From: Marinomonas sp. UCMA 3892 | GTDB taxonomy: Bacteria > Pseudomonadota > Gammaproteobacteria > Pseudomonadales > Marinomonadaceae | Direction of reading: 5' to 3' | Length of the DNA stretch: 64,000 nt | Assembly: GCF_012726345.1 (NCBI RefSeq) | Contig: NZ_PTXN01000005.1 | Span: 248,001 to 312,000, forward strand | In this document: piece by piece, positions 25,607-34,965 of the stretch | How the letters are laid out: every line of letters starts with the position of its first letter | Numbering within the stretch: position 1 is the first letter of the stretch | The notes under the pieces: model-generated | What the model saw: only the letters and a program-made list of their open reading frames with translations | What the model was told of the DNA's origin: nothing | Database searches by the model: none | Translations under genes and position numbers: made by a program

Positions 25607-27400
25607 ATGTTAGCCAGTCCTGTTCGTTTGCCAAGTCCGTTTCGCTTAAAAAGAGTGACACCATTTGGTGTAGGGGAATCTGTTATTGAATGGGCGACAG
25701 GACTCGCTAAATTAGATCGTTTGTATCAACAAAGGCCAAGTAATCAGAACTGCTTTGAATTTATGCGTTATACCCTAGAAGCTTTGGATATTGATTATTC
25801 CATTGCCAAAGGAAGCATCGACCAGATCCCCAAAGACGGTCCTGTGGTGATCGTCGCCAATCATCCCCTTGGTGCGATTGAAGGTGTGGTCTTGGCAGAT
25901 TTGGTTGGACAAGTGCGCAGTGATGTGAAAGTGCTGGCCAATGAATTGCTCAAGCGTTTGCCTGAAATCAGTGATTTATTTATCGGTGTGGATGTATTCG
26001 GTGGCAAAAACGCTCAGCGGACGAATGGCAAGGCGATTCGTGATGCCCATCGACATTTGTCCGAGGGCGGGGTGTTGATTGTCTTTCCGGCTGGGGAAGT
26101 GTCTACCTATGCGAAACCATCCAAAGCTTTATCATCAGATATTTTAAAAGAAAAACAGGCATTGGCGGACATTGAATGGAGTCAGTCTGTTGCGAATTTC
26201 TTGAAGCGCAGTGAGGCGACTACGGTTCCTATTTTTATCAATGGCAAAAACAGCGAGCTTTTTTATCAAGCAGGTCGAATTCATCCGTTATTGAGAACGG
26301 CAATGCTCGGACGAGAGTTGCTGAATAAGAAGTCGTCCGTTATTGAGATTTCCATTGGTAGCGCGATGCCCTTTTCAGAGCTTAATCAGTTCGATAACAA
26401 TCAAGACCTCGTTAATTATTTGCGTTTAAACACCTATTTAATGAGTCCGCAGCAGGATCAAGAGTCTGTCGCTCACACTGAGCAAGTTGATTTACCTATT
26501 ATTGCCGCTATAAATCCAGATCTATTAGAGAGTGAAATCGCCAGTCTTCCCAGCGAAATGAAGCTCGTGGAGCAGGGGGAGTTCAGTGTTTATTACGCAC
26601 CAACACAATCTATCCCTTTGCTTATTCAAGAAATTGGCCGTATACGAGAAGAGAGCTTTCGTGCTGTGGGGGAAGGCAGTGGTTTGGCCTGTGATGTCGA
26701 CGAATATGATCTGTATTACCACCAGCTTTTTGTTTGGCATCATGGCAATAAAGAAGTCGTCGGTGCCTATAGAATGGGGCTGGTGGATAAACTGGTTAAA
26801 CAACATGGTTTAAAAGGCTTGTACTCTCGTAGCCTGTTTCATTACGACCAAGCCTTTATCGATAGTTTAGGGCAAAGCATTGAAATGGGTCGGTCTGTTG
26901 TCGCAGGGAAGTATCAAAAGAACTTAAACTCTTTATTGTTACTATGGAAAGGCATTGCGACTTTTGCCTATCGCAACCCCAAATACACGAACTTATTTGG
27001 CCCTGTGAGTATTAGCAATGAGTACAGTCATGTTGCAAGACAATTAATCGCGGCAACCTTATCGGTTCATTATTATGACAAAGAAAAAGCCAGCTTGGTG
27101 ATGCCTTCGACTCCTTTTAGAAACAGCGGCTCCGTGTTTTGGCAACCCAATTTATTATCGTCATTAGCCAGTGTAACCCTGCTATCTAACGTATTATCGA
27201 GAATGGAGCAGGGCAAAGGCCTTCCAGTGTTGATTCGTCAATATTTAAAAATGAATGGAAAATTGGTGTGTTTCAATGTGGACCCTGCTTTTCATAACAC
27301 CTTGGATGGTTTGATTGTGGTGAATTTAAAAGACGTGCCTGTATCGATCTTAGGCAAATACATGGGACGAGAAGAAGCTGAAGCGTATTTGCTGAAATAG
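25607..27400 (+). CDS. Bifunctional acyltransferase, OlsF-like ornithine-lipid synthase candidate
   Basis: A 597-residue two-domain protein. The N-terminal half (~75-290) is a PlsC-like O-acyltransferase, with 'VANHPLGAIEG' and 'LIVFPAGEVSTYAK' as acyltransferase blocks. The C-terminal half (~320-590) is an OlsB-like N-acyltransferase of the GNAT type, with 'REESFRAVGEGSGLACDVDE' and 'VVGAYRMG'. This order, O-acyl domain first and N-acyl domain second, is that of OlsF, which makes ornithine lipids from ornithine and two acyl chains. It ends the seven-gene operon. The amino acid used is inferred, not shown. Confidence 0.8.
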   Translation: MLASPVRLPSPFRLKRVTPFGVGESVIEWATGLAKLDRLYQQRPSNQNCFEFMRYTLEALDIDYSIAKGSIDQIPKDGPVVIVANHPLGAIEGVVLADLVGQVRSDVKVLANELLKRLPEISDLFIGVDVFGGKNAQRTNGKAIRDAHRHLSEGGVLIVFPAGEVSTYAKPSKALSSDILKEKQALADIEWSQSVANFLKRSEATTVPIFINGKNSELFYQAGRIHPLLRTAMLGRELLNKKSSVIEISIGSAMPFSELNQFDNNQDLVNYLRLNTYLMSPQQDQESVAHTEQVDLPIIAAINPDLLESEIASLPSEMKLVEQGEFSVYYAPTQSIPLLIQEIGRIREESFRAVGEGSGLACDVDEYDLYYHQLFVWHHGNKEVVGAYRMGLVDKLVKQHGLKGLYSRSLFHYDQAFIDSLGQSIEMGRSVVAGKYQKNLNSLLLLWKGIATFAYRNPKYTNLFGPVSISNEYSHVARQLIAATLSVHYYDKEKASLVMPSTPFRNSGSVFWQPNLLSSLASVTLLSNVLSRMEQGKGLPVLIRQYLKMNGKLVCFNVDPAFHNTLDGLIVVNLKDVPVSILGKYMGREEAEAYLLK

Positions 27401-27433
27401 TAAGTGAAGTCTTGTGGCTTTGAAGAAGATAAT

Positions 27434-27455
27434 CTCCCCCTTAGCTGGGGGGGAG
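27434..27455 (+). terminator. GC-rich hairpin after the OlsF-like gene
   Basis: CTCCCCC-TTAG-CTGGGGGGGAG, 34 bp after the stop, probably ends the operon; there is no T-tract, so a rho-dependent or attenuating role is possible. Confidence 0.45.
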
Positions 27456-27465
27456 CTGGAAGGTA

Positions 27466-27690
27466 TTATTTAGCGCTACGAGTGTTCATTTCGCGAATGA
27501 CTTCAATGACCTTATCTGGATACTACAGATGTGTAATGTGTCCCGCACCTTTACATGATTTTGAATGAGCCCCAGCGTATTTATAACCTGTTGAGCAATA
27601 TCTTCATTTTCTTTTATTTCTTTAGGCATGCTACAAGCCGCTAAAAAGCAGCTGACAGACAGATAAAACAGAGCTTTAAGTAAGAATGCA
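27466..27690 (-). pseudogene. Decayed lipoprotein alpha/beta hydrolase
   Basis: On the minus strand a lipoprotein signal with lipobox LAAC ('SCFLAACSMPKEI') opens the relic without a usable start codon. After a frame change near 27592 comes a hydrolase C-terminus with the catalytic-His segment 'KGAGHITHL', an in-frame TAG at 27523-27525, then 'YPDKVIEVIREMNTRSAK' and a stop at 27466. The middle of the gene, including the nucleophile region, is gone. This reads as an exported lipid-anchored hydrolase destroyed by deletion, frameshift and a nonsense change. Confidence 0.6.
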
Positions 27691-28054
27691 CAGTGTTCAA
27701 AATTAATCTCATTGATGAGGTTCCAAAATAAGAAAAATGGCTCTGTGTGAAAATAATTCTTTTGTGATACTGATCATACATTTTATACGTCAATACTTGC
27801 CTATCATTTTTGTGTCGCCCTTTAGAACTAATTTATTTGCCCATTAAGCTAATCTTTTTTACTACTTATTTCTTTCACTCTCTTTATCTTGATCTAACGC
27901 AATGTTTCCAATCGCAACTACACTCATAATCTGGCCTTATAGTAAGCCTTGAAATGTTTTGAGGCTTCGGTGGGCGTTGGATAACAAGAGCACATATTAA
28001 ACAAGTGTCTACGATCGCCTTTTTTTCTCAATCAAATGAATGGGTTGAAGCTAT
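27691..28054. other. cydA upstream region
   Basis: AT-rich promoter region for the cyd operon. No gene seen. It contains one FNR/Anr-like half-conserved dyad, listed separately. Confidence 0.5.
27889..27902 (+). promoter_or_regulatory. Possible FNR/Anr box upstream of cydA
   Basis: TTGAT-CTAA-CGCAA: the left half matches FNR perfectly, the right half 3 of 5. Oxygen control of cytochrome bd makes it plausible, but it lies about 150 bp from the start codon. Confidence 0.3.
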
Positions 28055-29629
28055 ATGATTAACGAAGCTGTAGTGGAATTATCGCGGTTTCAGTTTGCAC
28101 TCACTGCTCTGTACCATTTTTTGTTCGTCCCTTTAACGCTAGGGATGGCTTTTTTACTTGCAATCATGGAATCCGTCTATGTAATTACAGGTAAGCAAGT
28201 TTACAAAGACATGGTTAAGTTTTGGGGTAAATTGTTTGGTATTAACTTTGCCTTAGGTGTGACTACAGGTTTGACAATGGAGTTCCAATTCGGAACTAAC
28301 TGGTCTTACTACTCACATTACGTAGGTGATATTTTTGGTGCACCGTTGGCCATTGAAGGCTTAATGGCTTTCTTCCTAGAATCGACGCTCGTTGGTTTAT
28401 TCTTCTTTGGTTGGGATCGTTTAAGCAAAGTGAAGCACTTAATGGTTACTTGGGGCGTGGCTCTAGGATCTAACTTGTCTGCTTTGTGGATCTTGATTGC
28501 CAATGGCTGGATGCAAAACCCAGTAGGCTCAGACTTCAACTACGAAACCATGAGAATGGAATTGGTTGATTTCGGTGCTTTATTGTTGAACCCAGTGGCT
28601 CAGGTGAAATTTGTACACACTGTTTCGGCTGGTTATGTAACAGGTTCCATTTTTGTCTTGGCAATCTCAAGTTACTACTTACTTAAAGGTCGTGATCTTG
28701 CGTTTGCTCGCCGCTCTTTTGCCATTGCTTCTGCATTTGGTTTGGCATCTGTATTAAGCGTTATCATTTTGGGTGATGAATCTGGTTATGAACTAGGTGA
28801 AGTTCAAAAAGTGAAATTGGCAGCGGTAGAGGCTGAATGGGAAACTCAAGAAGCGCCTGCAGATTTCACCTTGATTGGCTTCCCTAACCAAGAGCTACAG
28901 GAAACCGAATTTGCACTTAAAATTCCTGGCTTGATGGGGATCATTGCGACTCGTTCTTTAAGTGATGAAGTCACTGGTATCAAGGAACTGAAAGAGCATA
29001 ACCGCCAACGTATCATCAACGGTATTTATGCAAATCAGTTGCTTGAAAAACTACGCGATGGTTCTGACGATCCACTTGTTAAAGAAAACTTCGAAAAAGT
29101 AAAAGGCGACCTAGGGTACGGTTTATTGGTAACGGCTTTTAATGAAGATATTAACCGTGTGACATCTGAAGAAATTGACCAAGCTGTTGAATATTCTATT
29201 CCTCGGGTGGCGCCATTGTTCTTCTCTTTCCGTATCATGGTGGCATGTGGCTTTATCATGCTGTTCATCTTCGCCGTGGCTTTCTACCAAAATGCGCGTC
29301 GTCGCATCGGTCAAAGCCGTACCTTCTTAAAAGTGTGCTTAATGAGCTTGCCTTTACCTTGGATTGCATGTGAAACAGGTTGGTTTGTTGCCGAGTATGG
29401 TCGTCAACCATGGGCGATTGGTGAAATCTTACCTATCCATGTGGCCGTATCTAGCCTAACTGCCGCTGAAATTTGGACAACAATCATTGGCTTTACTGTT
29501 CTATATACAGCGTTCTTGATTGCTGAAATGTACTTGATGATTCGCTTTTCTAAGCAAGGGCCTTCTAGTTTGCATACAGGTCGCTACTCGCTTGAACAAG
29601 AAACGTCTCAGTTGAAACAGGAGGTGTAA
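28055..29629 (+). CDS. cydA: Cytochrome bd ubiquinol oxidase subunit I
   Basis: A 524-residue inner-membrane subunit binding hemes b558, b595 and d. '[20 protein letters not shown]' carries the b595 histidine ligand, and '[16 protein letters not shown]' is strictly conserved. The long periplasmic Q-loop (~residues 245-380) indicates the E. coli-type long-loop class rather than the cyanide-insensitive CioA class. The complex oxidises quinol and reduces O2 with high affinity. First gene of cydABXDC; cydB starts one base after the stop. Confidence 0.96.
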   Translation: MINEAVVELSRFQFALTALYHFLFVPLTLGMAFLLAIMESVYVITGKQVYKDMVKFWGKLFGINFALGVTTGLTMEFQFGTNWSYYSHYVGDIFGAPLAIEGLMAFFLESTLVGLFFFGWDRLSKVKHLMVTWGVALGSNLSALWILIANGWMQNPVGSDFNYETMRMELVDFGALLLNPVAQVKFVHTVSAGYVTGSIFVLAISSYYLLKGRDLAFARRSFAIASAFGLASVLSVIILGDESGYELGEVQKVKLAAVEAEWETQEAPADFTLIGFPNQELQETEFALKIPGLMGIIATRSLSDEVTGIKELKEHNRQRIINGIYANQLLEKLRDGSDDPLVKENFEKVKGDLGYGLLVTAFNEDINRVTSEEIDQAVEYSIPRVAPLFFSFRIMVACGFIMLFIFAVAFYQNARRRIGQSRTFLKVCLMSLPLPWIACETGWFVAEYGRQPWAIGEILPIHVAVSSLTAAEIWTTIIGFTVLYTAFLIAEMYLMIRFSKQGPSSLHTGRYSLEQETSQLKQEV

Positions 29630-29630
29630 G

Positions 29631-30767
29631 ATGGATTACGAATTATTAAAAGTCATTTGGTGGGTATTGATAGGTGTTTTGTTGATCGGCTTCTCCGTAA
29701 CCGATGGCTTCGATATGGGTGTTGGTAGCTTGCTAAAAATCATTGGCGGCAACGACTCCGAACGCCGTGTTATGATTAACTCGATTGCTCCTCACTGGGA
29801 TGGCAACCAAGTTTGGTTTATCACAGCTGGTGGTGCTTTATTTGCAGCTTGGCCTGTGGTTTACGCAACATCATTCTCTGGTTTCTATTTTGCGATGATG
29901 TTGGTATTGGCGGCATTATTCTTCCGTCCAATCGGCTTCGATTACCGTTCTAAACTGGAAAATACAAAATGGCGTAATGGCTGGGACTGGGGGATTACCT
30001 TTGGTTCAGCGGTTCCACCAATCATTTTCGGTGTGGCTTTCGGTAACTTGTTGCAAGGTGTTCCATTTGAATTTGATCAATACTTACGTGTGACATACAC
30101 AGGTTCATTCTTTGCACTACTTAACCCATTTGCGATCCTTTGTGGTTTGGTCAGCTTGCTTATGCTCATGACTCAAGGTGGTGCTTGGTTGCAAATGAAA
30201 ACAGACGATGCCTTGCTAGAAAAAGCCAGCCGTATCACGGCAATCACAGGTGCTCTAGCGGCTGTATTGTTTATCATTGCGGGTGTTTGGTTAGCCTACG
30301 GTATTGATGGTTATGTTCTAACTAGTTCCATTGATGGCAATAAAGTAATGACTCCGTTAATGAAAACAGCAGAAGTACAGCCTGGCGCATGGTTAGCTAA
30401 CTACGACAAAGTGCCTGCACTTATGTTGGCTCCAATCATCGGCATTGCAGGTATGTTGTTCGCAGCCATTACTGCGGTAATGAGAAAAGGCGCATTGTCT
30501 TTCCTAAGTTCATCTTTGGGTATTGCAGGTATTATCGTCACTGCGGGTGGGTCTATGTTCCCATTCTTGATGCCGTCTTCAAGCTACCCAAGCATGAGTT
30601 TGACTATGTGGGACGCGACTTCAAGTGAAAACACTATGATGATCATGTTCGTTGTGGCTTGTATCTTTGTACCAATCGTTCTTATTTATACATTGTGGAA
30701 CTACTTTGTGATGTACGGTCGTTTGACTAAGAAACACATCGAAGAAAACAATCATTCACTTTACTAG
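29631..30767 (+). CDS. cydB: Cytochrome bd ubiquinol oxidase subunit II
   Basis: A 378-residue integral membrane partner of CydA with about eight or nine helices. 'VTDGFDMGVGSLL', 'NSIAPHWDGNQVWFITAGGA' and 'LFFRPIGFDYRSK' are hallmark segments. It stabilises the oxidase and helps form the quinol-side structure. A hairpin lies between it and cydX, which may lower downstream expression or stabilise the cydAB mRNA. Confidence 0.96.
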   Translation: MDYELLKVIWWVLIGVLLIGFSVTDGFDMGVGSLLKIIGGNDSERRVMINSIAPHWDGNQVWFITAGGALFAAWPVVYATSFSGFYFAMMLVLAALFFRPIGFDYRSKLENTKWRNGWDWGITFGSAVPPIIFGVAFGNLLQGVPFEFDQYLRVTYTGSFFALLNPFAILCGLVSLLMLMTQGGAWLQMKTDDALLEKASRITAITGALAAVLFIIAGVWLAYGIDGYVLTSSIDGNKVMTPLMKTAEVQPGAWLANYDKVPALMLAPIIGIAGMLFAAITAVMRKGALSFLSSSLGIAGIIVTAGGSMFPFLMPSSSYPSMSLTMWDATSSENTMMIMFVVACIFVPIVLIYTLWNYFVMYGRLTKKHIEENNHSLY

Positions 30768-30776
30768 TAATTGGAT

Positions 30777-30809
30777 TAGAGGATAGGGCGATTTAAGCGC
30801 TATCCTCTA
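30777..30809 (+). terminator. Intra-operon hairpin between cydB and cydX
   Basis: TAGAGGATAG ... CTATCCTCTA, a perfect 10-bp stem without a strong T-tract. It could be a partial terminator or an mRNA 3'-end stabiliser separating cydAB from cydXDC. Confidence 0.5.
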
Positions 30810-30831
30810 GCTAAATATAGAGGAACAGAAT

Positions 30832-30942
30832 ATGTGGTATTTTGCTTGGGTTCTTGGTGTATTGTTAGCTTGCTCTTTCGGTATTATCAACGCCGTATGG
30901 TTAGAATTTAAAGGTTACGAAGGTGAAGAGGAGCAGAAGTAA
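30832..30942 (+). CDS. cydX: Cytochrome bd small subunit CydX
   Basis: A 36-residue single-span membrane protein: MWYFAWVLGVLLACSFGIIN, then 'AVWLE' and an acidic tail (YEGEEEQK). Start, length and 'W-Y-F-x-W-x-L-G' pattern are those of CydX, which binds CydA and stabilises the oxidase. AGAGGAACAG precedes the ATG. It lies in the cydB-cydD gap and is easily missed by gene callers because of its size. Confidence 0.95.
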   Translation: MWYFAWVLGVLLACSFGIINAVWLEFKGYEGEEEQK

Positions 30943-30947
30943 ACCTT

Positions 30948-32723
30948 ATGATGCAAGATAAGGAAGCAAAAAAGGCACGTCGACCTAGTCGAATCAAAAC
31001 ACCAGAAGCGGTATTTTTGGGACAGTTAGCGAATCAGCAGTCATCAAAATACCGTCTTGCACAAGGCTTTGGTGTGTTGTTTGCTGTGTCTTTGGTGTTG
31101 CAAGCTTGGGCGTTCGCGAATGTCTTTTCAGACATGGCGTTGCACCAATCTTTTTCTTTGTCTCTACTTGTTATGGGTTTATTTGCTTTATTAATTCGCG
31201 CTCTAGCCAGCTTTGGTCGAGAGCGAATTTGCACTAGCGCAAGCCGTGATATTCGTTACAGCTTGCGTAGTAAATTGGTGTCGCATCTAACAAATCTTGG
31301 GCCTGCGCGCCTAAGGATCGAAGAAGATGCGGCGCTGTCTACTCGTGTTTACGAACAAGTAGACGCGTTAGACGATTTCTTTAGTCGCTATAAACCACAA
31401 GTGTTTATGGTGACCCTGATTCCTTGTGTGATCCTACTTTCCGTTGTGTCTATTTCTTGGATCGCCTTCTTTGTATTCATGATGACCGCGCCATTGGTTA
31501 TCATCTTCATGATTTTTGTTGGCCATAAAGCCGCACAAGCCAACCGCCGACAGTTTAATGTCTTAGCCATGTTGTCCAACCAATTTATGGACTTAAGCCA
31601 AGGGCTAGCAGAGTTAAAACGTCTTAACAGAACAGCCGAAGCTCGCGAGCGTTTGTCCGACAGCGCCGCTTCATACCAAAAGACAACTATGGGTGTTTTG
31701 GTATTAGCGTTTTTATCAACGGCTACTTTAGAGCTTTTTGCCTCATTATCTATTGCCATGATTGCCTTGTACTTGGGGTTAGGCTTATTAGAAGTCTTAC
31801 CTTGGCAAGTGGGCAGCTCGCCCGTTACCTTAACGCAAGCTATGTTTCTATTACTGCTTGCACCAGAATTTTATTTGCCACTTCGCCAACTAGGTAATGA
31901 CTACCACGCGAAACAGAAAGCGGAAGCCGCGGCGACCGATCTATTAGCAATACTGGATGCGCCAGTGCATGTTGCGTCATCACAAGAAAAGCAAAAAACA
32001 GCCAATCGTTTTGGAAAAGCCGCCATGGCCGAGCCATTGCAATCTATCGGCTTTGAAAACCTAAGTTGGTCGGAAGAGGGGCGTTACCGATTAGCCCCTA
32101 TTACCGCCAATATCACCGCAAGTGAGCGTGTTTGGTTGAGTGGTGAATCTGGCGTGGGAAAATCCAGTTTATTACATCTATTGTTGGGGTTTGAAGACGG
32201 CTATGAAGGGCAATTTCTAGTCAATGATCTGCCTTTTAGCGAGTTAGATTTAGCCTCTTGGCGCGCAAAATTGGCTTGGCTGCCACAAACACCAGAATGG
32301 GTAAATGGCAGCATTCGACGAAATTTACTCTTAGGTATTGAGCCGCCGAGCGAAAGCGAGATCGCCGCCGCATTGCGAGAAAGCCAATGTGATGAATTTA
32401 TTCAAGCTTTACCTGATGGACTGGAAACCAAGTTAACTGAGCTTGGGGCTGGTTTATCTGGCGGACAAATGCAGCGCCTTTCTATTGCCAGAGCCTTATT
32501 GTCAAAAGCAGACATGTGGTTACTGGATGAACCTTGTTCTGGATTGGATAAAGAAACCGCCCAAACTGTGCTAGACACGTTAGAAAAGGCATCGAAAGGG
32601 AAAACCTTACTCATCGTCAGTCACGATACACATCCTATCACTTGGGTCGACAAACATTGGGTATTAACCACAGGAGGTTTGCATGAGCAGTCACGCAAAG
32701 AAAACCGCCAAGCTATCGCTTAA
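30948..32723 (+). CDS. cydD: ABC transporter CydD, glutathione/cysteine exporter subunit
   Basis: A 591-residue half-transporter: six membrane helices in residues ~45-330, then an ATPase with Walker A 'GESGVGKSSLL', signature 'LSGGQMQRLSIARALL' and Walker B 'MWLLDEPCSGLD'. CydDC exports reduced thiols to the periplasm and is required for assembly of cytochrome bd. Its 3' end overlaps the cydC start by 41 nt in another frame, suggesting translational coupling and equal subunit numbers. Confidence 0.93.
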   Translation: MMQDKEAKKARRPSRIKTPEAVFLGQLANQQSSKYRLAQGFGVLFAVSLVLQAWAFANVFSDMALHQSFSLSLLVMGLFALLIRALASFGRERICTSASRDIRYSLRSKLVSHLTNLGPARLRIEEDAALSTRVYEQVDALDDFFSRYKPQVFMVTLIPCVILLSVVSISWIAFFVFMMTAPLVIIFMIFVGHKAAQANRRQFNVLAMLSNQFMDLSQGLAELKRLNRTAEARERLSDSAASYQKTTMGVLVLAFLSTATLELFASLSIAMIALYLGLGLLEVLPWQVGSSPVTLTQAMFLLLLAPEFYLPLRQLGNDYHAKQKAEAAATDLLAILDAPVHVASSQEKQKTANRFGKAAMAEPLQSIGFENLSWSEEGRYRLAPITANITASERVWLSGESGVGKSSLLHLLLGFEDGYEGQFLVNDLPFSELDLASWRAKLAWLPQTPEWVNGSIRRNLLLGIEPPSESEIAAALRESQCDEFIQALPDGLETKLTELGAGLSGGQMQRLSIARALLSKADMWLLDEPCSGLDKETAQTVLDTLEKASKGKTLLIVSHDTHPITWVDKHWVLTTGGLHEQSRKENRQAIA

Positions 32724-34350
32724 GCGCCTTTTACTGGCTAACCCATGGGGATTCATCATACCTGTTATTACTGGTATCGCTGCGACATTAGCAGGTGTTG
32801 CCTTGTTAGGGGTTTCAGGTTGGTTTATCTCCGCAGCAGGGTTGGCAACCGCCATGGGCGTGGCTCTGGTATTTAACTACCTCACTCCTGGTGCGATTGT
32901 TCGCGGTTTGGCTATCTTAAGAACCGCAGGTCGTTATGGCGAACAAGTTACATCTCATAATCACCTGTTAGGATTGCTACGGATTTTACGCCTTTGGGTT
33001 TGGGATCAGCGCGTTGCCAATGACGCCGCTAACCTACACCAGCAAAGCCGTGGAGACTTGTTACAACGCCTAGTAAGCGACCTAGATCAAATTATTCGTT
33101 GGCCGCTGGTGGTGTTTCTACCTTGGATCTACGCACTACTATCTTATGTGGCCGTGTCTATTTTTGCCTATTTCATTTCGCCTACCTTGCTCATGCCATT
33201 AGGTGTTGCCGCGTTATTGCATATTGTCCTTGTTCCTTACCTATGTGGGCGCTTTGCCAGCCATGAAGTACACGTTGGTCAAATACTTGGAGTGCATCGT
33301 CGCAGTCGCTTTGTAAGCTTCTTCTCTGCACTGATTACGCTTACTATTCGCGGACGTTGGGAAGATTATGCACAGCGTCTTGGTCAACTGGATGAACGCC
33401 AAAGAAAAACAGAAATTCGTATCCAACAAGCCGTTAGCCTTGGGCGTTTGTTATCTTACTGCGTCACCATTTTCTTATTGGCATGTAGTTTCTATTTGCT
33501 AGCACAAGCGGATGACACAACTGGCCGCTGGGCCTTAATTGCTGGCGTGCAGGGTACTTGGGTCGTGGGATTTGTTTTATCTATACTGGCGGTAAACGAA
33601 TTGGTGCTACCGCTGGTGCAATCCTTTGTTGCACAAGGCCAATCTCAAGTGGGCTTACGTCGTTTGAATCAACTGCATCAAGATGAACAAGCGGCATCTG
33701 AGCAGCCGATTAATAGAATTGAACAACTCACCTTTAAGCAATGGCGCGGCTACCATGCGCCCAGTGGTATGGGCAGTCCAGCCACAGATATTAAAATAAA
33801 ACAGGGAGAATTTGTTTGGATTCGAGGCGCAAGTGGTTCTGGTAAATCGACGTTATTGGCCTCAATAGCAGGTGATTGCCTGTCCTCTGGTGACGCTTTC
33901 ATTAACGATGAACAATACCCAATTTACAACAACCCAAGGTATCAAGCGAAGCTAAGTTACTTGCCTCAAGCGCCTTATATCTTTCAGCAAAGCATTGCCG
34001 CCAACTTACACCTTGGCAACCCCAATGCAAGCGACGAAGAACTTTGGGCAGTACTAGAAGCCGTAGCACTCGGTGACTGGGCGCGGAGCTTACCAAATGG
34101 CTTAGAGACTTTACTAAGCCCACAAGGCCGTAACCTTTCAGGTGGACAACGTAAACGTCTTGCCCTAGCGCGTTTACTGCTAAGACGCTCTCCCGTTCTA
34201 CTGCTAGACGAACCCTTCGACGGCTTAGACAAAGCCACCATCGAAACCATTTGTCACTCATTAGAGAACGACTACAAACCAGACATTTTAATCCTCGTTA
34301 GTCACGTGGGCAGCCGCATTGGCGACAACTCAAGAGTCATCGAGCTTTAG
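32683..34350 (+). CDS. cydC: ABC transporter CydC, glutathione/cysteine exporter subunit
   Basis: A 555-residue half-transporter paired with CydD. 'GLATAMGVALVFNYLTPGAIVRGLAILRTAGRYGEQ' lies in the membrane part, of which 'LRTAGRYGEQ' is the recognisable CydC stretch. The ATPase has 'GASGSGKSTLLAS', 'LSGGQRKRLALARLLL' and 'LLLDEPFDGLD'. It starts at ATG 32683 after AGGAGG, inside the end of cydD. Last gene of the bd operon; repeat DNA begins about 20 bp downstream, without an obvious terminator. Confidence 0.93.
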   Translation: MSSHAKKTAKLSLKRLLLANPWGFIIPVITGIAATLAGVALLGVSGWFISAAGLATAMGVALVFNYLTPGAIVRGLAILRTAGRYGEQVTSHNHLLGLLRILRLWVWDQRVANDAANLHQQSRGDLLQRLVSDLDQIIRWPLVVFLPWIYALLSYVAVSIFAYFISPTLLMPLGVAALLHIVLVPYLCGRFASHEVHVGQILGVHRRSRFVSFFSALITLTIRGRWEDYAQRLGQLDERQRKTEIRIQQAVSLGRLLSYCVTIFLLACSFYLLAQADDTTGRWALIAGVQGTWVVGFVLSILAVNELVLPLVQSFVAQGQSQVGLRRLNQLHQDEQAASEQPINRIEQLTFKQWRGYHAPSGMGSPATDIKIKQGEFVWIRGASGSGKSTLLASIAGDCLSSGDAFINDEQYPIYNNPRYQAKLSYLPQAPYIFQQSIAANLHLGNPNASDEELWAVLEAVALGDWARSLPNGLETLLSPQGRNLSGGQRKRLALARLLLRRSPVLLLDEPFDGLDKATIETICHSLENDYKPDILILVSHVGSRIGDNSRVIEL

Positions 34351-34371
34351 CTCTATAACTCCCTAGCTAAT

Positions 34372-34708
34372 CGTAGGGCATCATAAGCGCAGCGTAATGT
34401 GCCGTTGAAAGCGAAGCTTTCATTGTGGGTCGCGGCTTTAGCTCTACGCGGAATCCATGTTCCATTCAAACGCTTTGTATTCCCGACCTTTTTTCCGCTC
34501 TGCTGAGCGGGTAACTTTTTGCTAGCGCCCAAAAAGTAACCAAAAATTCGCTTTAAGATCTTTAATGCCTGATTTTCATCATAGGCGCATGATTGCTGCC
34601 TACGCTCGTTATATCGTAAGGCATGGATTGTTCTTTTAGTAAGAGATACATCTTCAAACAATGACTCTGAAACTCCATAAAGTCGCGCAACTTCGTCGCG
34701 TCGAACTG
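34372..34708 (+). repeat. Interspersed ~370-bp repeat, copy A
   Basis: Copy A of a repeat found five times in the window. A REP-like preamble (CGTAGGGCATCATAAGCGCA) is followed by three hairpins: TGAAAGC-GAA-GCTTTCA, CCGCTC-TGCT-GAGCGG, and a long stem between GGTAACTTTTTG and CAAAAAGTAACC (one mismatch). It ends GCGCAACTTCGTCGCGTCGA. Copy A is separated from copies B-E by the alpha/beta hydrolase gene. No protein is credible in it. Confidence 0.85.
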
Positions 34709-34740
34709 ATTTCATCGTAGCTATTCGTGTAAAACTAAAG

Positions 34741-34832
34741 CGTAGGGCATCATAAGCGCAGCGGCTCTAAATTTTAAAAAATGCCGATTGAAAGCGAAGC
34801 TTTCATTGTGGGGCGAGGTTTTAGTCCGAAAA
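34741..34832 (+). repeat. Partial repeat copy A'
   Basis: Repeats the preamble CGTAGGGCATCATAAGCGCA and the first hairpin (TGAAAGC ... GCTTTCA) of copy A, then diverges. It shows that units can break at this point. Confidence 0.75.
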
Positions 34833-34871
34833 AACGGTTCCATAGCAAATAAAAAATGTATTTTATTTCTA

Positions 34872-34926
34872 TTAATGATTTTAGAATCAGCTGCTTATAG
34901 TAATATTAAGAAGGTTTTAAATATGT
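34872..34926 (+). repeat. Shared leader segment, copy 1
   Basis: About 55 bp resembling 37773-37826 (common core TTATAGTAAT, then TTAAGAA and GTTTTAAATAT). Both copies lie downstream of a repeat and roughly 40-60 bp before an accessory gene, so they may be duplicated promoter or leader DNA. Confidence 0.65.
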
Positions 34927-34965
34927 GTAAACGTGTAGACGCATTGATAAAATTTAGGGGGGGAA

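Noticed and set aside
33902..34261. 119-codon antisense ORF inside cydC
   Set aside because: It lies opposite the conserved ATPase motifs of cydC, which fully explain the open frame.
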